The notes beneath the pieces were generated by a model, which was given only the letters and a program-made list of their open reading frames with translations, was not told the DNA's origin and did not search any database. Shown here piece by piece: positions 25,528 through 33,581 of a stretch of DNA of 49,544 nucleotides. The stretch comes from Bacillota bacterium (GTDB taxonomy: Bacteria > Bacillota > UBA5301 > JAMCQP01), in contig JAMCQP010000068.1 of assembly GCA_023381695.1 (NCBI GenBank), forward strand, positions 1 through 49,544, read 5' to 3'. How positions within the stretch are numbered: position 1 is the stretch's first letter; the number at the start of each line of letters is the position of its first letter. The translations under genes were made by a program, and so were the position numbers.

Positions 25528-25639
25528 TCCCAAGATCGCCTGGCAGGATTTCCAGCCGCCCTGGCGAAGGATGGTGGAAGAAAGAGACGGGGGACCAGGA
25601 CCAGCCTGGTTCAATCCACTTTGCCAAGGGAGTGGTAAC
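25528..25639 (+). other. Rest of the leader before the dipeptide epimerase gene
   Basis: With 25297-25527 this completes a 343-base gene-free stretch. It holds a second small hairpin, ACCAGG/CCTGGT around ACCAG near 25593-25609, and the ribosome binding site AAGGGAG before the ATG at 25640. The frame of the following gene is open through this region, but the sequence there does not resemble the enzyme family. Confidence 0.45.
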
Positions 25640-26746
25640 ATGTTGATCACTCGCGCCGAGGTCTTTCCCATCAAGATCCCCAAAAAGACCGCCTTCAAGG
25701 TGGCCTATGCCACCCGCACCGCCTGCCTGGGCATGCTGCTGAAACTCACCGCTGATGACGGCCGGACTGGCTGGGGAGAGGCCGTTCCGGTGGCCGAAAT
25801 CACCGGGGAGCAACGGGCCGAGGTCTTCCGCGCTCTACGGGACTGGCTGCCCGGAGGGCTGATCGGTGTTGACCCTTTCGACCGCGAGGAGATTCGCCTG
25901 CGTCTGGAACGCGATCTGGCAAACATGCCGTCGGCGCGCTGCGCGGTGGATACCGCCCTCTGGGACCTGCGCGGCCAGACGCTGGGGCGTTCGGTGCGGG
26001 AACTTCTGGGGCGGGCCAGAGAAGTCCATCAAGCCAGCATGAGCATGGGAATCAAGGGCCTGGCGGAAACGGTCGGGGAAGCGCGCAACCTGCTGGGCCG
26101 GGGTTTCCACGACATAAAGGTGAAGATCGGGCTCGACCTGGAAAACGACGTGGCCCGGGTCAAGGCCCTTCGCCGGGAACTAGGGGGCAATTGGCGGCTC
26201 TACCTGGACGCCAACCAGGGCTACTCCCCCGCTGAAGCCATCAAACTGGCGGAAGCTCTGTCCGGGGAAAAGGTGGAATTCATCGAACAGCCGGTGAAGG
26301 CCGCCGATCTTGACGGTCTGACGGAAGTCACCCGTCGCAGCCCCATTCCCATCGCCGCCGACGAGGCCGTCAAAGATCCGGCCAGCCTGGTGCGGATCAT
26401 CGAACGCGGCGCGGCGCATATGATCAACGTAAAGCTCATGAAATGCGGCGGCCCGTCCAACGCCGAGACGCTCATCCGCATGGCGGAGGCCGCGGGCATG
26501 AAGGCCATGATCGGTTGCATGATCGAAAGCCGGGTGGGGATCACCGCTGGCCTGAACGTGGCTCTGGCCCTGGCCAATGTCCACTACATCGACCTGGACG
26601 GCGCCTTTGATCTGGTGGACGACGTGATTGCCACAGGCGGCGCCCAGCTGGCGGACGGCCGGCAATTTTTGGCCGAGGGTCCCGGCCTGGGGATAAACGT
26701 GGATGAGGAGAAGGTCAAAAAGTACCTCGACCCGGATCTGAATTAA
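25640..26746 (+). CDS. L-Ala-D/L-Glu (dipeptide) epimerase, enolase superfamily
   Basis: Epimerises dipeptides such as L-Ala-D-Glu released from murein, so they can be used as L-amino acids. The 368-residue protein belongs to the muconate-lactonising subgroup: catalytic Lys pair in DIKVKIG, metal ligands in YLDANQG, FIEQPV and IAADEAV, the second Lys in NVKLMKCGG, and the dipeptide-epimerase DxD in IDLDGAF. ATG at 25640 has AAGGGAG upstream. It is followed 52 bases later by an NlpC/P60 endopeptidase gene, the same pairing as ykfB/ykfC in Bacillus. Confidence 0.9.
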   Translation: MLITRAEVFPIKIPKKTAFKVAYATRTACLGMLLKLTADDGRTGWGEAVPVAEITGEQRAEVFRALRDWLPGGLIGVDPFDREEIRLRLERDLANMPSARCAVDTALWDLRGQTLGRSVRELLGRAREVHQASMSMGIKGLAETVGEARNLLGRGFHDIKVKIGLDLENDVARVKALRRELGGNWRLYLDANQGYSPAEAIKLAEALSGEKVEFIEQPVKAADLDGLTEVTRRSPIPIAADEAVKDPASLVRIIERGAAHMINVKLMKCGGPSNAETLIRMAEAAGMKAMIGCMIESRVGITAGLNVALALANVHYIDLDGAFDLVDDVIATGGAQLADGRQFLAEGPGLGINVDEEKVKKYLDPDLN

Positions 26747-26798
26747 CTGGACTATTTGCGTGGCTCGAACTTCTTCTTCAAAGATAGGAGGGTCCTGT

Positions 26799-27623
26799 TT
26801 GAAACACGGTTTTGTGACGGCAAACGTGGCCAATCTGCACCGAAACCCCGATGCCCTCTCGGAAGTCGTCACCCAGGCGAGGATGGGCGAGGGTTTCCGG
26901 GTGCTGGACGCCGGAGCGGACTGGCTGCATATCTCTTTAGATTATGATGCTTACGAGGGATATATTGAAGCCCGGCGGACCCGCGACGGCCATTGGCCGG
27001 CCCAAAAGGCCGTCGGCGTGACAGGCGTTGCCGCCATCCGCAATCTCTTCGCCAATATCTACGTGGGACCGAAAGTGCAGCGCCCCTTGCAGACGGTGCT
27101 TCCCATGGGGGTTCGTCTTCCCGTGCTCCGGCGGGCCGAAGGGGCCGAAGAAGGCTGGCTGGTGGTCGGACTGGCCGACGGACGTGAAGGGTTTGCGCAG
27201 GCCGCCGATCTGAGCGCCGGCGGGCGCGAATGGGCCTGGTCGACCCCGGCCCAGCTCCGGCAAAGCCTGGTGCGAACCGCACGGCGGTTTCTCGGCATCC
27301 CCTACCGCTGGGGCGGCGCCTCTTCCTTCGGCCTGGACTGCTCGGGGTTGGTCCAGTACGTCTATTACCTGCACGGCCTTATTCTGCCCAGGGATGCCAA
27401 CCAGCAGGCCGAGTCCGGGAGGACCCGCCGGATCCCCCGTGAGGAGCTGGTTCCAGGTGATTTGATCTTTTTCGCCAAATACGGCCACGTGGGGATGGCC
27501 ATCTCCCACCATGAGTTCATCCACGCCACCACCCACCTGGACCCGGTGGTCCAGATCAGCGCGGTCGACGACCAGCACTGGGTGGAGAGAACCGACGAGA
27601 TCCGGCGGTACATCCTGGATTAA
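26799..27623 (+). CDS. SH3-domain NlpC/P60 endopeptidase (gamma-D-glutamyl-diamino acid peptidase, YkfC-like)
   Basis: Cuts the bond between gamma-D-Glu and the diamino acid in murein peptides, producing the dipeptide used by the epimerase. The 274-residue protein has two N-terminal bacterial SH3 domains (about 1-75 and 78-140) and a C-terminal NlpC/P60 domain. The catalytic Cys is in LDCSGLVQYVYY, with His in YGHVGMAI and HEFIHATT. TTG at 26799 follows AGGAGG with a seven-base gap; a GTG at 26760 lacks a site. No signal peptide is visible, which fits cytoplasmic recycling. Confidence 0.88.
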   Translation: MKHGFVTANVANLHRNPDALSEVVTQARMGEGFRVLDAGADWLHISLDYDAYEGYIEARRTRDGHWPAQKAVGVTGVAAIRNLFANIYVGPKVQRPLQTVLPMGVRLPVLRRAEGAEEGWLVVGLADGREGFAQAADLSAGGREWAWSTPAQLRQSLVRTARRFLGIPYRWGGASSFGLDCSGLVQYVYYLHGLILPRDANQQAESGRTRRIPREELVPGDLIFFAKYGHVGMAISHHEFIHATTHLDPVVQISAVDDQHWVERTDEIRRYILD

Positions 27624-27676
27624 GAATCGATGGCTGATCAACTGCATCCGGGCGGAAGGACGGGAGCCTCATAACC

Positions 27677-29281
27677 TCACCAGGCCAGAGCCTGGCCGTC
27701 CTTGCGCGGCTCGGAGCCGCAGATCAGCACCCCGGAATCGGGATCCCGCCAGATCATCTGGCCGCCGCCGAACCCCGCCATCTCCGGGTCGACCTTTACC
27801 TTGTGGCCGAGGCCGGCCAGCTGGCGGGCCGTTTCCGGGTTGATGGCCGCTTCCAGGGCCACATTGGGCCCGCCCAGCACCCTCACCCGGGGAGCATCCA
27901 TCGCCGCCTGCGGGTTGAGCGCGTAATCCACCATTCCCATTACCACCTGCACATGCCCCTGGGGCTGCATGTCGCCGCCCATCACCCCGAAGGCGGCCAG
28001 CGGTACGCCGTCTTTGCCAAGAAACGCCGGGATGATGGTATGGTAGGGCCGTTTCCCGGGAGCCAGCCGGTTGGGATGCCCTTCCTCAAGCGTGAACCCG
28101 CATCCCCGGTTTTGCAGGGAGATGCCGGTCCCCGGCACCACTACGCCAGACCCAAAGCCCATGTAATTGGACTGGATATAAGAGACCATCCGCCCCTCAC
28201 CGTCGGCCGCGCACAGGTAGACCGTGTCGCCCTCGTGCGGAACCCCCGGCGTGGGCTCCGCGATTGCCTCATTGGGCCTGATCTCCGCCCGCCGCCTGCC
28301 GGCGTACGCCTTGTCGAGCAGTTCCCCGGTCGGTACCCTTGCGGCGGCGGGATCCGCGATATAGGCGTGGGCGTCGGCGAAGGCCAGCTTCAGCGACTCG
28401 ATCACCAGGTGCAGTTGTCTGGCCGAAAGCTGCGGGAGGTTGGCTATCTCGAACCCTTCCAGGATATTCAGGGCGATCAGCGCCGTCAATCCCTGCCCAT
28501 TGGGTGGGATCTCCCAGACATCAAAGCCGCGATAGCCGGTCCTGATCGGGTTAACCCATTCCGCCCGGTGCGTCGCCAGGTCGTCCCTGGTCAGGTACCC
28601 ACCAGTGGCGGTGGAGTACCTGATCATCGCCTCCGCCAGATCTCCCCGGTAAAAGGCTTCCCCGCCGGATTCCCCGATCAGCCGCAGGGATCGCCCCTGC
28701 TCGGGAAAACGGAAGACCTCCCCGGGCCTGGGCGCCTTCCCGCTGGGCAAAAACGCCTGCCGGAAGTCCTCGCGCCCGGCAAAACGCCGTTCCGCCGCCT
28801 TCCAGTACCCCGCGATCACCGGCGGCACCGGATGGCCCTCTTCTGCGTATTCAATCGCCGGTTTCAATACCTCCGCCAGGGGCATCGATCCGAACTGCTT
28901 TGACAGTTCCATCCAGGCAGACACGGCGCCGGGCACGGTCACCGGGAGCCAGCCCTCAGTGGGAACCTCTCTCAGGCCCTTTTCGGCAAAGGCTTCGGGG
29001 GTCAGGCCCCGTGGGGCCCGGCCCGAGGCGTTCAGCCCGTGAAGCTGCTTCCCGTCCCAGACCAGCGCAAAGGCGTCGCTGCCCAGCCCGTTGGAGGTGG
29101 GTTCCACCACCGTGAGGGCGGCCGCGGTGGCCAACGCGGCATCAACCGCATTTCCCCCGGCGAGCAACATGCGCATGCCGGCCTGCACCGCCAGCGGATG
29201 GCCGGTGGCTACCGCCCCGCGGCGGCCCATGACGGGACTGCGGCGCGACGCAAATGGCTGACTGTAATCGAACATGTTCAT
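27677..29281 (-). CDS. Gamma-glutamyltransferase family protein
   Basis: N-terminal nucleophile hydrolase that cleaves or transfers gamma-glutamyl groups; the proprotein cuts itself before a Thr. The 534-residue protein has ALAVQAGMRMLLAGGNAVDAA-like sequence (here MRMLLAGGNAVDAALA), NGLGSDAF, PPNGQGLTALIAL, and the autoprocessing Thr in HEGDTVYLCAAD. The C-terminal GVMGGDMQPQGHVQVV is also conserved. No signal peptide is seen, so it resembles the cytoplasmic YwrD type. ATG at 29281 has AAGGGGG upstream. It may help recycle gamma-Glu peptides with its convergent neighbours. Confidence 0.9.
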   Translation of the reverse strand: MNMFDYSQPFASRRSPVMGRRGAVATGHPLAVQAGMRMLLAGGNAVDAALATAAALTVVEPTSNGLGSDAFALVWDGKQLHGLNASGRAPRGLTPEAFAEKGLREVPTEGWLPVTVPGAVSAWMELSKQFGSMPLAEVLKPAIEYAEEGHPVPPVIAGYWKAAERRFAGREDFRQAFLPSGKAPRPGEVFRFPEQGRSLRLIGESGGEAFYRGDLAEAMIRYSTATGGYLTRDDLATHRAEWVNPIRTGYRGFDVWEIPPNGQGLTALIALNILEGFEIANLPQLSARQLHLVIESLKLAFADAHAYIADPAAARVPTGELLDKAYAGRRRAEIRPNEAIAEPTPGVPHEGDTVYLCAADGEGRMVSYIQSNYMGFGSGVVVPGTGISLQNRGCGFTLEEGHPNRLAPGKRPYHTIIPAFLGKDGVPLAAFGVMGGDMQPQGHVQVVMGMVDYALNPQAAMDAPRVRVLGGPNVALEAAINPETARQLAGLGHKVKVDPEMAGFGGGQMIWRDPDSGVLICGSEPRKDGQALAW

Positions 29282-29455
29282 CAAAGATCCCCCTTTGATT
29301 GATTCCGTGGTCGATTTATTCCAGGGTTGATTTATTGAAGCCAGGTTGATCCCTTCAAGGCCTCTTTGAAAAGATGATTCCCCATTCCCCCGGCAAATCC
29401 TCTGGCTTTTGCCTGACCGAACGGAATAGAATAAAAAGGACGGGGTCATGCTATG

Positions 29456-29523
29456 ATTGTGGGTATAGTAACCACAATGGACACAGTGACCACCTTGACC
29501 ACAATTCCTCTAAGGTGTTAAAA
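29456..29523 (+). promoter_or_regulatory. Promoter with inverted and direct repeats upstream of the toxin-antitoxin-like pair
   Basis: TTGACC (29495-29500), a 17-base spacer and TTAAAA (29518-29523) form a promoter. Upstream is an inverted repeat ATTGTGG (29456-29462) and CCACAAT (29472-29478). CCAC(A/C)-type copies recur as AACCACAAT, GACCACCTT and GACCACAAT between 29471 and 29504, the last one inside the -35 region. Such repeats suit cooperative autorepression by an antitoxin. Confidence 0.65.
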
Positions 29524-29535
29524 TGGAGGTGTAAT

Positions 29536-30012
29536 ATGGACCAAAAGGGGGAACCAAGAATGGGAGCGGTCTTAAAAAAATACAACATCCGCGATACCAA
29601 GCGTTTTTACACCGAAATTAACACCCGTGCCCAGGCCGGCCAGGAGATCATTACCTATGACGGATCCCGTGGTTCGGCCCCCGAAGTTTCCCACATCAAA
29701 ACGGCTCTTCTGGATCGGGTCTTTTCCAGTTTCCCCTTCCGCAATACCTGGACGTTTGACGAGGATCTGGGAGTCTGGACCGTAAGCCTTGATGATCTTA
29801 ACCTTTACGGCGAAGGACAGTCCAAAAACGGCGCCATCGAAGATCTCATCAATAGTGTTCTGGAGTATCTGCAGATCTACTATGCAAATCCCGAATGGTT
29901 TTTAAGCCGCGAAGAGACCGCGCCGCACTACGTCTATCTCCGCCGGATAGCCCGCTGCGACGGTGACAAAGACACGATTAAAAGACTGATGGGTTTGGAA
30001 GATGCCGATTAG
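29536..30012 (+). CDS. Putative antitoxin-like protein upstream of a small HicA-like protein
   Basis: I cannot assign this 158-residue protein to a named family with confidence. It is mixed alpha/beta and acidic towards the C-terminus, with KKYNIRDTKRFYTEINTRA near the N-terminus and an aromatic-rich middle (VSLDDLNLYGEGQS). The C-terminus, EYLQIYYANPEWFLSREE then LRRIARCDGDKD, recalls Phd-like antitoxins that end in a conserved helical tail. ATG at 29536 has GGAGG six bases upstream. It overlaps the next small gene by 11 bases. The order (larger protein first, small basic protein second) and the operator-like repeats suggest a toxin-antitoxin unit. Confidence 0.5.
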   Translation: MDQKGEPRMGAVLKKYNIRDTKRFYTEINTRAQAGQEIITYDGSRGSAPEVSHIKTALLDRVFSSFPFRNTWTFDEDLGVWTVSLDDLNLYGEGQSKNGAIEDLINSVLEYLQIYYANPEWFLSREETAPHYVYLRRIARCDGDKDTIKRLMGLEDAD

Positions 30013-30256
30013 GTTCACGCAGGGAGAGATCGCGTTCTTGCTGGGCAAATTGAATATGGCTCCCCTGCGGAAGGGGAGCAACATATACGGTGGAGTTGGC
30101 CCCGACGGCGTGTTTCGGACCTGCAAATTTGATTACCACAAGGACCGCGAGCCGGTAGCCACCGGCACGGCAAAGGCAATCGCCGCCTCTCTGCGGTTTC
30201 GTGACGTGGCGGAAATGCGGGCCTACCTTGACCAGAAAGGCTGGAAAAAGAAATAG
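30002..30256 (+). CDS. Small basic HicA-like protein (putative toxin)
   Basis: The 84-residue, Lys/Arg-rich protein ends in KGWKKK. A short beta-rich stretch (GGVGPDGVFRTCKFDYHKDRE) followed by a Gly-Thr and a helix (GTAKAIAASL) resembles the double-stranded RNA-binding fold of HicA mRNA interferases, where a His on that strand is catalytic. The central His in DYHKD would fill that role. The match is by pattern only. Its ATG overlaps the upstream gene's stop, so expression is coupled. It could also be a small DNA- or RNA-binding protein without toxin activity. Confidence 0.45.
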   Translation: MPIRFTQGEIAFLLGKLNMAPLRKGSNIYGGVGPDGVFRTCKFDYHKDREPVATGTAKAIAASLRFRDVAEMRAYLDQKGWKKK

Positions 30257-30311
30257 AGCCCGGGAGACCCCTGGACATCCAGCCCCCTTGTCCGCTTTCA
30301 GCCAAAACAAC

Positions 30312-30791
30312 TTACCGCTCCCTGGGTAAGTTCACCTTGCCGGTTACATGCTCCAACGTTATTTCAATCAGGCTCGTCCGCGCCGCCAGAGAACTGCCCC
30401 GCTCAAAGGAGCATTCGCCGCCGGGGGCATACTTTTCCACCAGCAGATCGAGCGCCGCCTTCTTCGCATCGTAGTCGTCCCCGATCACCCTGGCTCTTCC
30501 AGAGCAAACCACGGATTCATAGTAGTTTGTCATCTTCTCCGGCGAAACACCATGATTGATCATCGCCGAAAACGAAACCCGCGGATCGCGACGGATGCAA
30601 TCCAGCTTGCGCCCTTCCGCCGCACAGTGAATGTATATTTTCCCATGCGCGGCCACATAGTTCACAGGGATGCCGTACGGGCTTCCATCTTCTGAAACCA
30701 GCGCCAGAAATCCAACGGGAGCCTCTTTCAAGACGCGTCCAATTCCCGCGGCATCCATAATCCGGTCCTGACGCCTTGGTTTCTTGTTCAT
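30312..30791 (-). CDS. Pyridoxamine 5'-phosphate oxidase-like flavin-binding protein (NimA-type)
   Basis: The 159-residue protein has the split beta-barrel FMN-binding fold: APVGFLALVSEDGSPYGIPVNY at the N-terminus, then KIYIHCAAEGRKLDCIRRDP, a pattern typical of the nitroimidazole-resistance (Nim) group. The pair YYESVVCSGRARVIGD follows. Family members bind FMN or heme and reduce small aromatics, but the physiological substrate is usually unknown. ATG at 30791 with GAGGTGG seven bases upstream. It stands alone between the convergent toxin-like gene and the cold-shock gene. Confidence 0.85.
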   Translation of the reverse strand: MNKKPRRQDRIMDAAGIGRVLKEAPVGFLALVSEDGSPYGIPVNYVAAHGKIYIHCAAEGRKLDCIRRDPRVSFSAMINHGVSPEKMTNYYESVVCSGRARVIGDDYDAKKAALDLLVEKYAPGGECSFERGSSLAARTSLIEITLEHVTGKVNLPRER

Positions 30792-30863
30792 GGGCTGACC
30801 ACCTCGCCAAGATCAATTATTCGCCCGGCCGGGGAGATTTCCTGCGGATTGGCCACCCTCGCG

Positions 30864-30896
30864 CATAATAAAGAGGAGTGGATAATGCCACTCCTC
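30864..30896 (-). terminator. Intrinsic terminator of the cold-shock gene
   Basis: On the minus strand GAGGAGTGG (30896-30888) and CCACTCCTC (30881-30873) form a perfect nine-base stem with loop CATTAT, followed by TTTATTATG. It lies 11 bases after the cold-shock stop codon. Confidence 0.85.
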
Positions 30897-30907
30897 CACA
30901 ACCTGGA

Positions 30908-31108
30908 CTAAACCACTACAACATTGGAGGCTTCCGGCCCCTTGGCGCCCTGGTTCAAGTCGAACACCACGCTTTGCCCCTCCTGAAGGGAGCGAAAACC
31001 CTCCCCTTTGAGTTCCGAGTAATGGACGAAGACGTCCCCTTCCCCGTCCTCACGCTCAATAAACCCGTAACCTTTCTCCGCGTTAAACCACTTGACTTTA
31101 CCTTGCAC
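30908..31108 (-). CDS. Cold-shock domain protein (CspA family)
   Basis: Single-stranded nucleic-acid chaperone of the OB fold. The 66-residue protein has RNP1 (KGYGFIE) and RNP2 (DVFVHYS) and the usual [10 protein letters not shown] start. GTG at 31108 is preferred over ATG at 31114: GGAGG sits seven bases before the GTG but only one base before the ATG, and the resulting N-terminus matches other Csp proteins. A probable -10 TATACT lies about 70 bases upstream near 31160. A terminator follows directly. Confidence 0.93.
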   Translation of the reverse strand: MQGKVKWFNAEKGYGFIEREDGEGDVFVHYSELKGEGFRSLQEGQSVVFDLNQGAKGPEASNVVVV

Positions 31109-31239
31109 AAACATACCTCCCTGGTATTTCGGGGGTTGTCCCGCCGTTTTTTGCTAGTATATCCCAAAGATCCAGGCGTTAACCCCCTTGACTCAAAATC
31201 AAAGGCAGGGCTTGTGGCGGCTATTTTTCGGTCAAACAG

Positions 31240-31268
31240 TTGAAGTGCCGTAAAAAAAGTGCTATAAT
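31240..31268 (+). promoter_or_regulatory. Consensus promoter for the nitronate monooxygenase-like gene leader
   Basis: TTGAAG at 31240-31245, a 17-base spacer and a perfect TATAAT at 31263-31268. Transcription would start near 31275, giving a leader of about 160 bases that contains the structure and terminator described next. Confidence 0.8.
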
Positions 31269-31269
31269 T

Positions 31270-31402
31270 AAAGACAATTTCAGGTTACCTTCGCGGCTCC
31301 AGGTTGTCTTTTACAAAACAACCGGGTCGTCTTGTTGCCGGGAGGTAACTGGCGAAGCAGTCATGAGCAGGCGAAGAGACACCTTCGCCTCTTTATTTTT
31401 TA
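31270..31402 (+). ncRNA. Structured leader RNA with terminator before the nitronate monooxygenase-like gene (candidate riboswitch)
   Basis: CAGGTTACCT (31281-31290) can pair with AGGTAACTG (31343-31351) leaving one bulged G. GGTTGT/ACAACC (31302-31323) forms a hairpin, and AAAGACAA (31270-31277) can pair with TTGTCTTT. A perfect terminator follows: AGGCGAAG (31369-31376), loop AGACAC, CTTCGCCT (31383-31390), then CTTTATTTTTT. CTTCGC at 31289-31294 can pair with either GGCGAAG copy (31351-31357 or 31370-31376), so alternative folds are possible. No known riboswitch core was recognised. Confidence 0.5.
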
Positions 31403-31433
31403 CAAAGCTTATCTTGTCTGGGAGGGATAAAAG

Positions 31434-32405
31434 ATGTTCCCACAACTTCAGATCGCGCACATGAAACCGAAATTGCCAATCCTTCAGGGCGGGATGGCCG
31501 TCCGGGTCTCCACCGCCAAACTGGCCTCCGCCGTGGCCAACGCCGGAGGAATAGGAATCATCGCCGGCACCGGGCTGACGGTGAAGGAACTGGTGGACGA
31601 GATCAAGAAGGCCAGGGATCTTACCGCCGGTTACATCGGTGTCAACGTGCTCTTCGCCGTGGAACAGTTCGCCAAGCTGATGCTGGCCGCCATGAAGGAG
31701 AAGGTGGATTTCGTCATCTCGGGAGCCGGTTTCTCGCGGGATATGTTCGCCTGGGGCAAGGACCACGGGGTTCCGGTCCTCTCCATCGTCTCATCGGCCA
31801 GGCTGGCCAAGGTTGCGGAAAAGCTTGGCGCCGCCGCCGTGGTTGTCGAGGGCAAAGAGGCGGGCGGCCACCTGGGCACCGACCGCTCCGTCCACGAGGT
31901 GCTCCCGGAGGTCTTATCGGTGGTTGAGAAGATCCCGGTAATCGCCGCCGGCGGGATCGTGGACGGCTTCGACATCGCCCGCACCCTGGGTGAAGGAGCG
32001 CAGGGGGTGCAGATGGCCACTCGGTTTGTGGCCAGCACCGAATGCGAGGCGCACCCCAATTTCAAGGAAAAATACCTGGCAGCCGAAGAGGATGATGTGA
32101 TCCTGATCGACAGCCCCGTAGGCCTGCCGGGACGGGCATTGCGGAACAACTTCACCGACTCCATCTCAGGCGAAGGGCGGAAGCCCATCGCGCACTGCGA
32201 GCGCTGTCTGAAGCAGTGCAGCACCAAGTTCTGCATTCTGGACGCTTTAAGGCGGGCCGTCAATGGGGACGTGGAAAACGGGCTGGTCTTCTCCGGCGAG
32301 TTCGTGCACCGCATCAAGGAGATTTTGTCGGTGCAGGAGATTATGGACCGGTTGTCCGCGCAGTTTGAACAGGCCCAGGCGCTGGCCTGCCAGGCGCCGG
32401 CCTGA
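31434..32405 (+). CDS. Nitronate monooxygenase / FabK-like FMN oxidoreductase
   Basis: A 323-residue FMN-binding TIM-barrel protein. It shows PILQGGMAVRVSTAKLASAV at the N-terminus, ISGAGFSRDM, the phosphate-binding VVVEGKEAGGHLG, PVIAAGGIVDG, and GVQMATRFVASTEC. This pattern is shared by nitronate monooxygenases and enoyl-ACP reductase II (FabK), and the sequence alone does not settle which. A Cys-rich segment (HCERCLKQCSTKFC) near residue 265 is found in the clostridial nitronate monooxygenase-like branch. ATG at 31434 with GGGAGGGATAAAAG upstream. A degV fragment, a fatty-acid-binding protein relative, follows. Confidence 0.85.
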   Translation: MFPQLQIAHMKPKLPILQGGMAVRVSTAKLASAVANAGGIGIIAGTGLTVKELVDEIKKARDLTAGYIGVNVLFAVEQFAKLMLAAMKEKVDFVISGAGFSRDMFAWGKDHGVPVLSIVSSARLAKVAEKLGAAAVVVEGKEAGGHLGTDRSVHEVLPEVLSVVEKIPVIAAGGIVDGFDIARTLGEGAQGVQMATRFVASTECEAHPNFKEKYLAAEEDDVILIDSPVGLPGRALRNNFTDSISGEGRKPIAHCERCLKQCSTKFCILDALRRAVNGDVENGLVFSGEFVHRIKEILSVQEIMDRLSAQFEQAQALACQAPA

Positions 32406-32417
32406 GCCGGTCTGAGC

Positions 32418-32900
32418 CATCAGGCCTGGGCTTTGTGGTGGAACAGGCCGCCCGGTGGATTGACGAAAAATTGGACTTTGAAAGCCTGGTTACCCGGACT
32501 AAAGGGATGGTGGACCGGACCAGGGCATTCTATGTGCTCAAGACTCTGGAGTACCTCCGGCGGGGCGGCAGAATCGGGGCTGTTTCGGCGGCTCTGGGGT
32601 GGTCTTCTGGATCTCAAGCCGATCATTTCCATTGATGAGCAGGGCCGGTACTTCACCTACCGCAAGGTACGGGGCCGCCGGCAGTCCATCGACGAACTGT
32701 ATTCGATCGCCAGGGAGCTTATCGAGGCGGGAAAGACCAGGGTTGCCGTGATGCACGGCAATGCTCTGGAGGAAGCAACCGCGCTGTTGGAGAGGCTCAA
32801 GCAGTTGGGCAAGGTGGAGGAATTTCATCTGGGCCAGATCAGCCCGGTAATGGGAGTCCACACTGGACCCGGCCTCCTTGGCATAGCTGTCACGGGATAG
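32418..32900 (+). pseudogene. DegV-family protein remnant, N-terminus missing and frameshifted
   Basis: DegV proteins bind fatty acids and pass them to the FakA kinase; full length is about 280 residues. Similarity begins abruptly at 32418 (SGLGFVVEQAARWIDEKLDF), in the middle of the family, and runs through YVLKTLEYLRRGGRIGAVSA. Near 32595 the frame changes. The C-terminal domain continues as LLDLKPIISIDEQGRY to HTGPGLLGIAVTG and stops at 32900. The first 110-130 residues are absent, and the preceding gene ends 13 bases earlier. This looks like a deletion joining the two genes plus a later frameshift. Confidence 0.85.
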
Positions 32901-32918
32901 CACTGCATCGCGTCTGCA

Positions 32919-33581
32919 TCACGGCTTCTTCCCTTCAATGGTCAGGCTGATCATGGGAAAGCCGTTTTTTTCGTATTCTCTCCTCTTCAAAACCTTGATC
33001 TCCCGCAATCCCGCGGCGGCGATCACCGCCAGATACTCTTCTTCGGGGATCGCTCCCCCGTAACAGTCCGCCCAGGCTTGTGGATCTCCCGTCACCTCCG
33101 GCGGCAGTTGATATCTAGAGGCTACGTCGGCGATCACAAAGCGGCCCCCCGGCTTGAGGACGCGGGAAATCTCGCGATAGGCCCCGGCCTTGTCGGATAC
33201 GTGGTTGATCACGCAGTTGCTGAGCACCACATCAACTGTTTCGCTCTCCACCGGCAGATCTTCCACCGTTCCCAGCCGGAAGGAGACGTTGGCAAGACCC
33301 GCTTCCCGCTGGCGTGCCCGGGCTTTCTCCAGCATGGCTTCGGTCATGTCCACGCCGATGACATGGCCTTCCTCTCCCACGACATATGCCGCCGCAACCG
33401 CATCTTTGCCCGAACCGCACCCCAGGTCCACGACTATGTCACCCTGCCGTAAGGCAGCCAGTCCGATGGTTTCCCCGCAACCCAGGGATTGATCGCTGTT
33501 TGCTGATTCGCAGGTGTAGCGGCCGGTTATGGCTTCTTCAAGACGGCTCATGGCCTCTTCAAGATTTCCCAAGAGAACCAC
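32919..33581 (-). CDS. SAM-dependent methyltransferase (class I) of the radical SAM peptide cluster
   Basis: A 220-residue Rossmann-fold methyltransferase with motif I VVDLGCGSGKDAV, the acidic VIGVDMTEAML, the VLSNCVINHVSD strand and RVLKPGGRFVIADV. It resembles arsenite methyltransferase/UbiE types, though the ArsM cysteine set is not complete by eye. The annotated GTG start overlaps the upstream DUF5714 gene by 23 bases; an ATG at 33551 is an alternative. Operon position suggests it methylates the cluster's product. Arsenic detoxification is the main alternative. It is last of four genes read from the promoter at 36047-36075. Confidence 0.8.
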   Translation of the reverse strand: MVLLGNLEEAMSRLEEAITGRYTCESANSDQSLGCGETIGLAALRQGDIVVDLGCGSGKDAVAAAYVVGEEGHVIGVDMTEAMLEKARARQREAGLANVSFRLGTVEDLPVESETVDVVLSNCVINHVSDKAGAYREISRVLKPGGRFVIADVASRYQLPPEVTGDPQAWADCYGGAIPEEEYLAVIAAAGLREIKVLKRREYEKNGFPMISLTIEGKKP

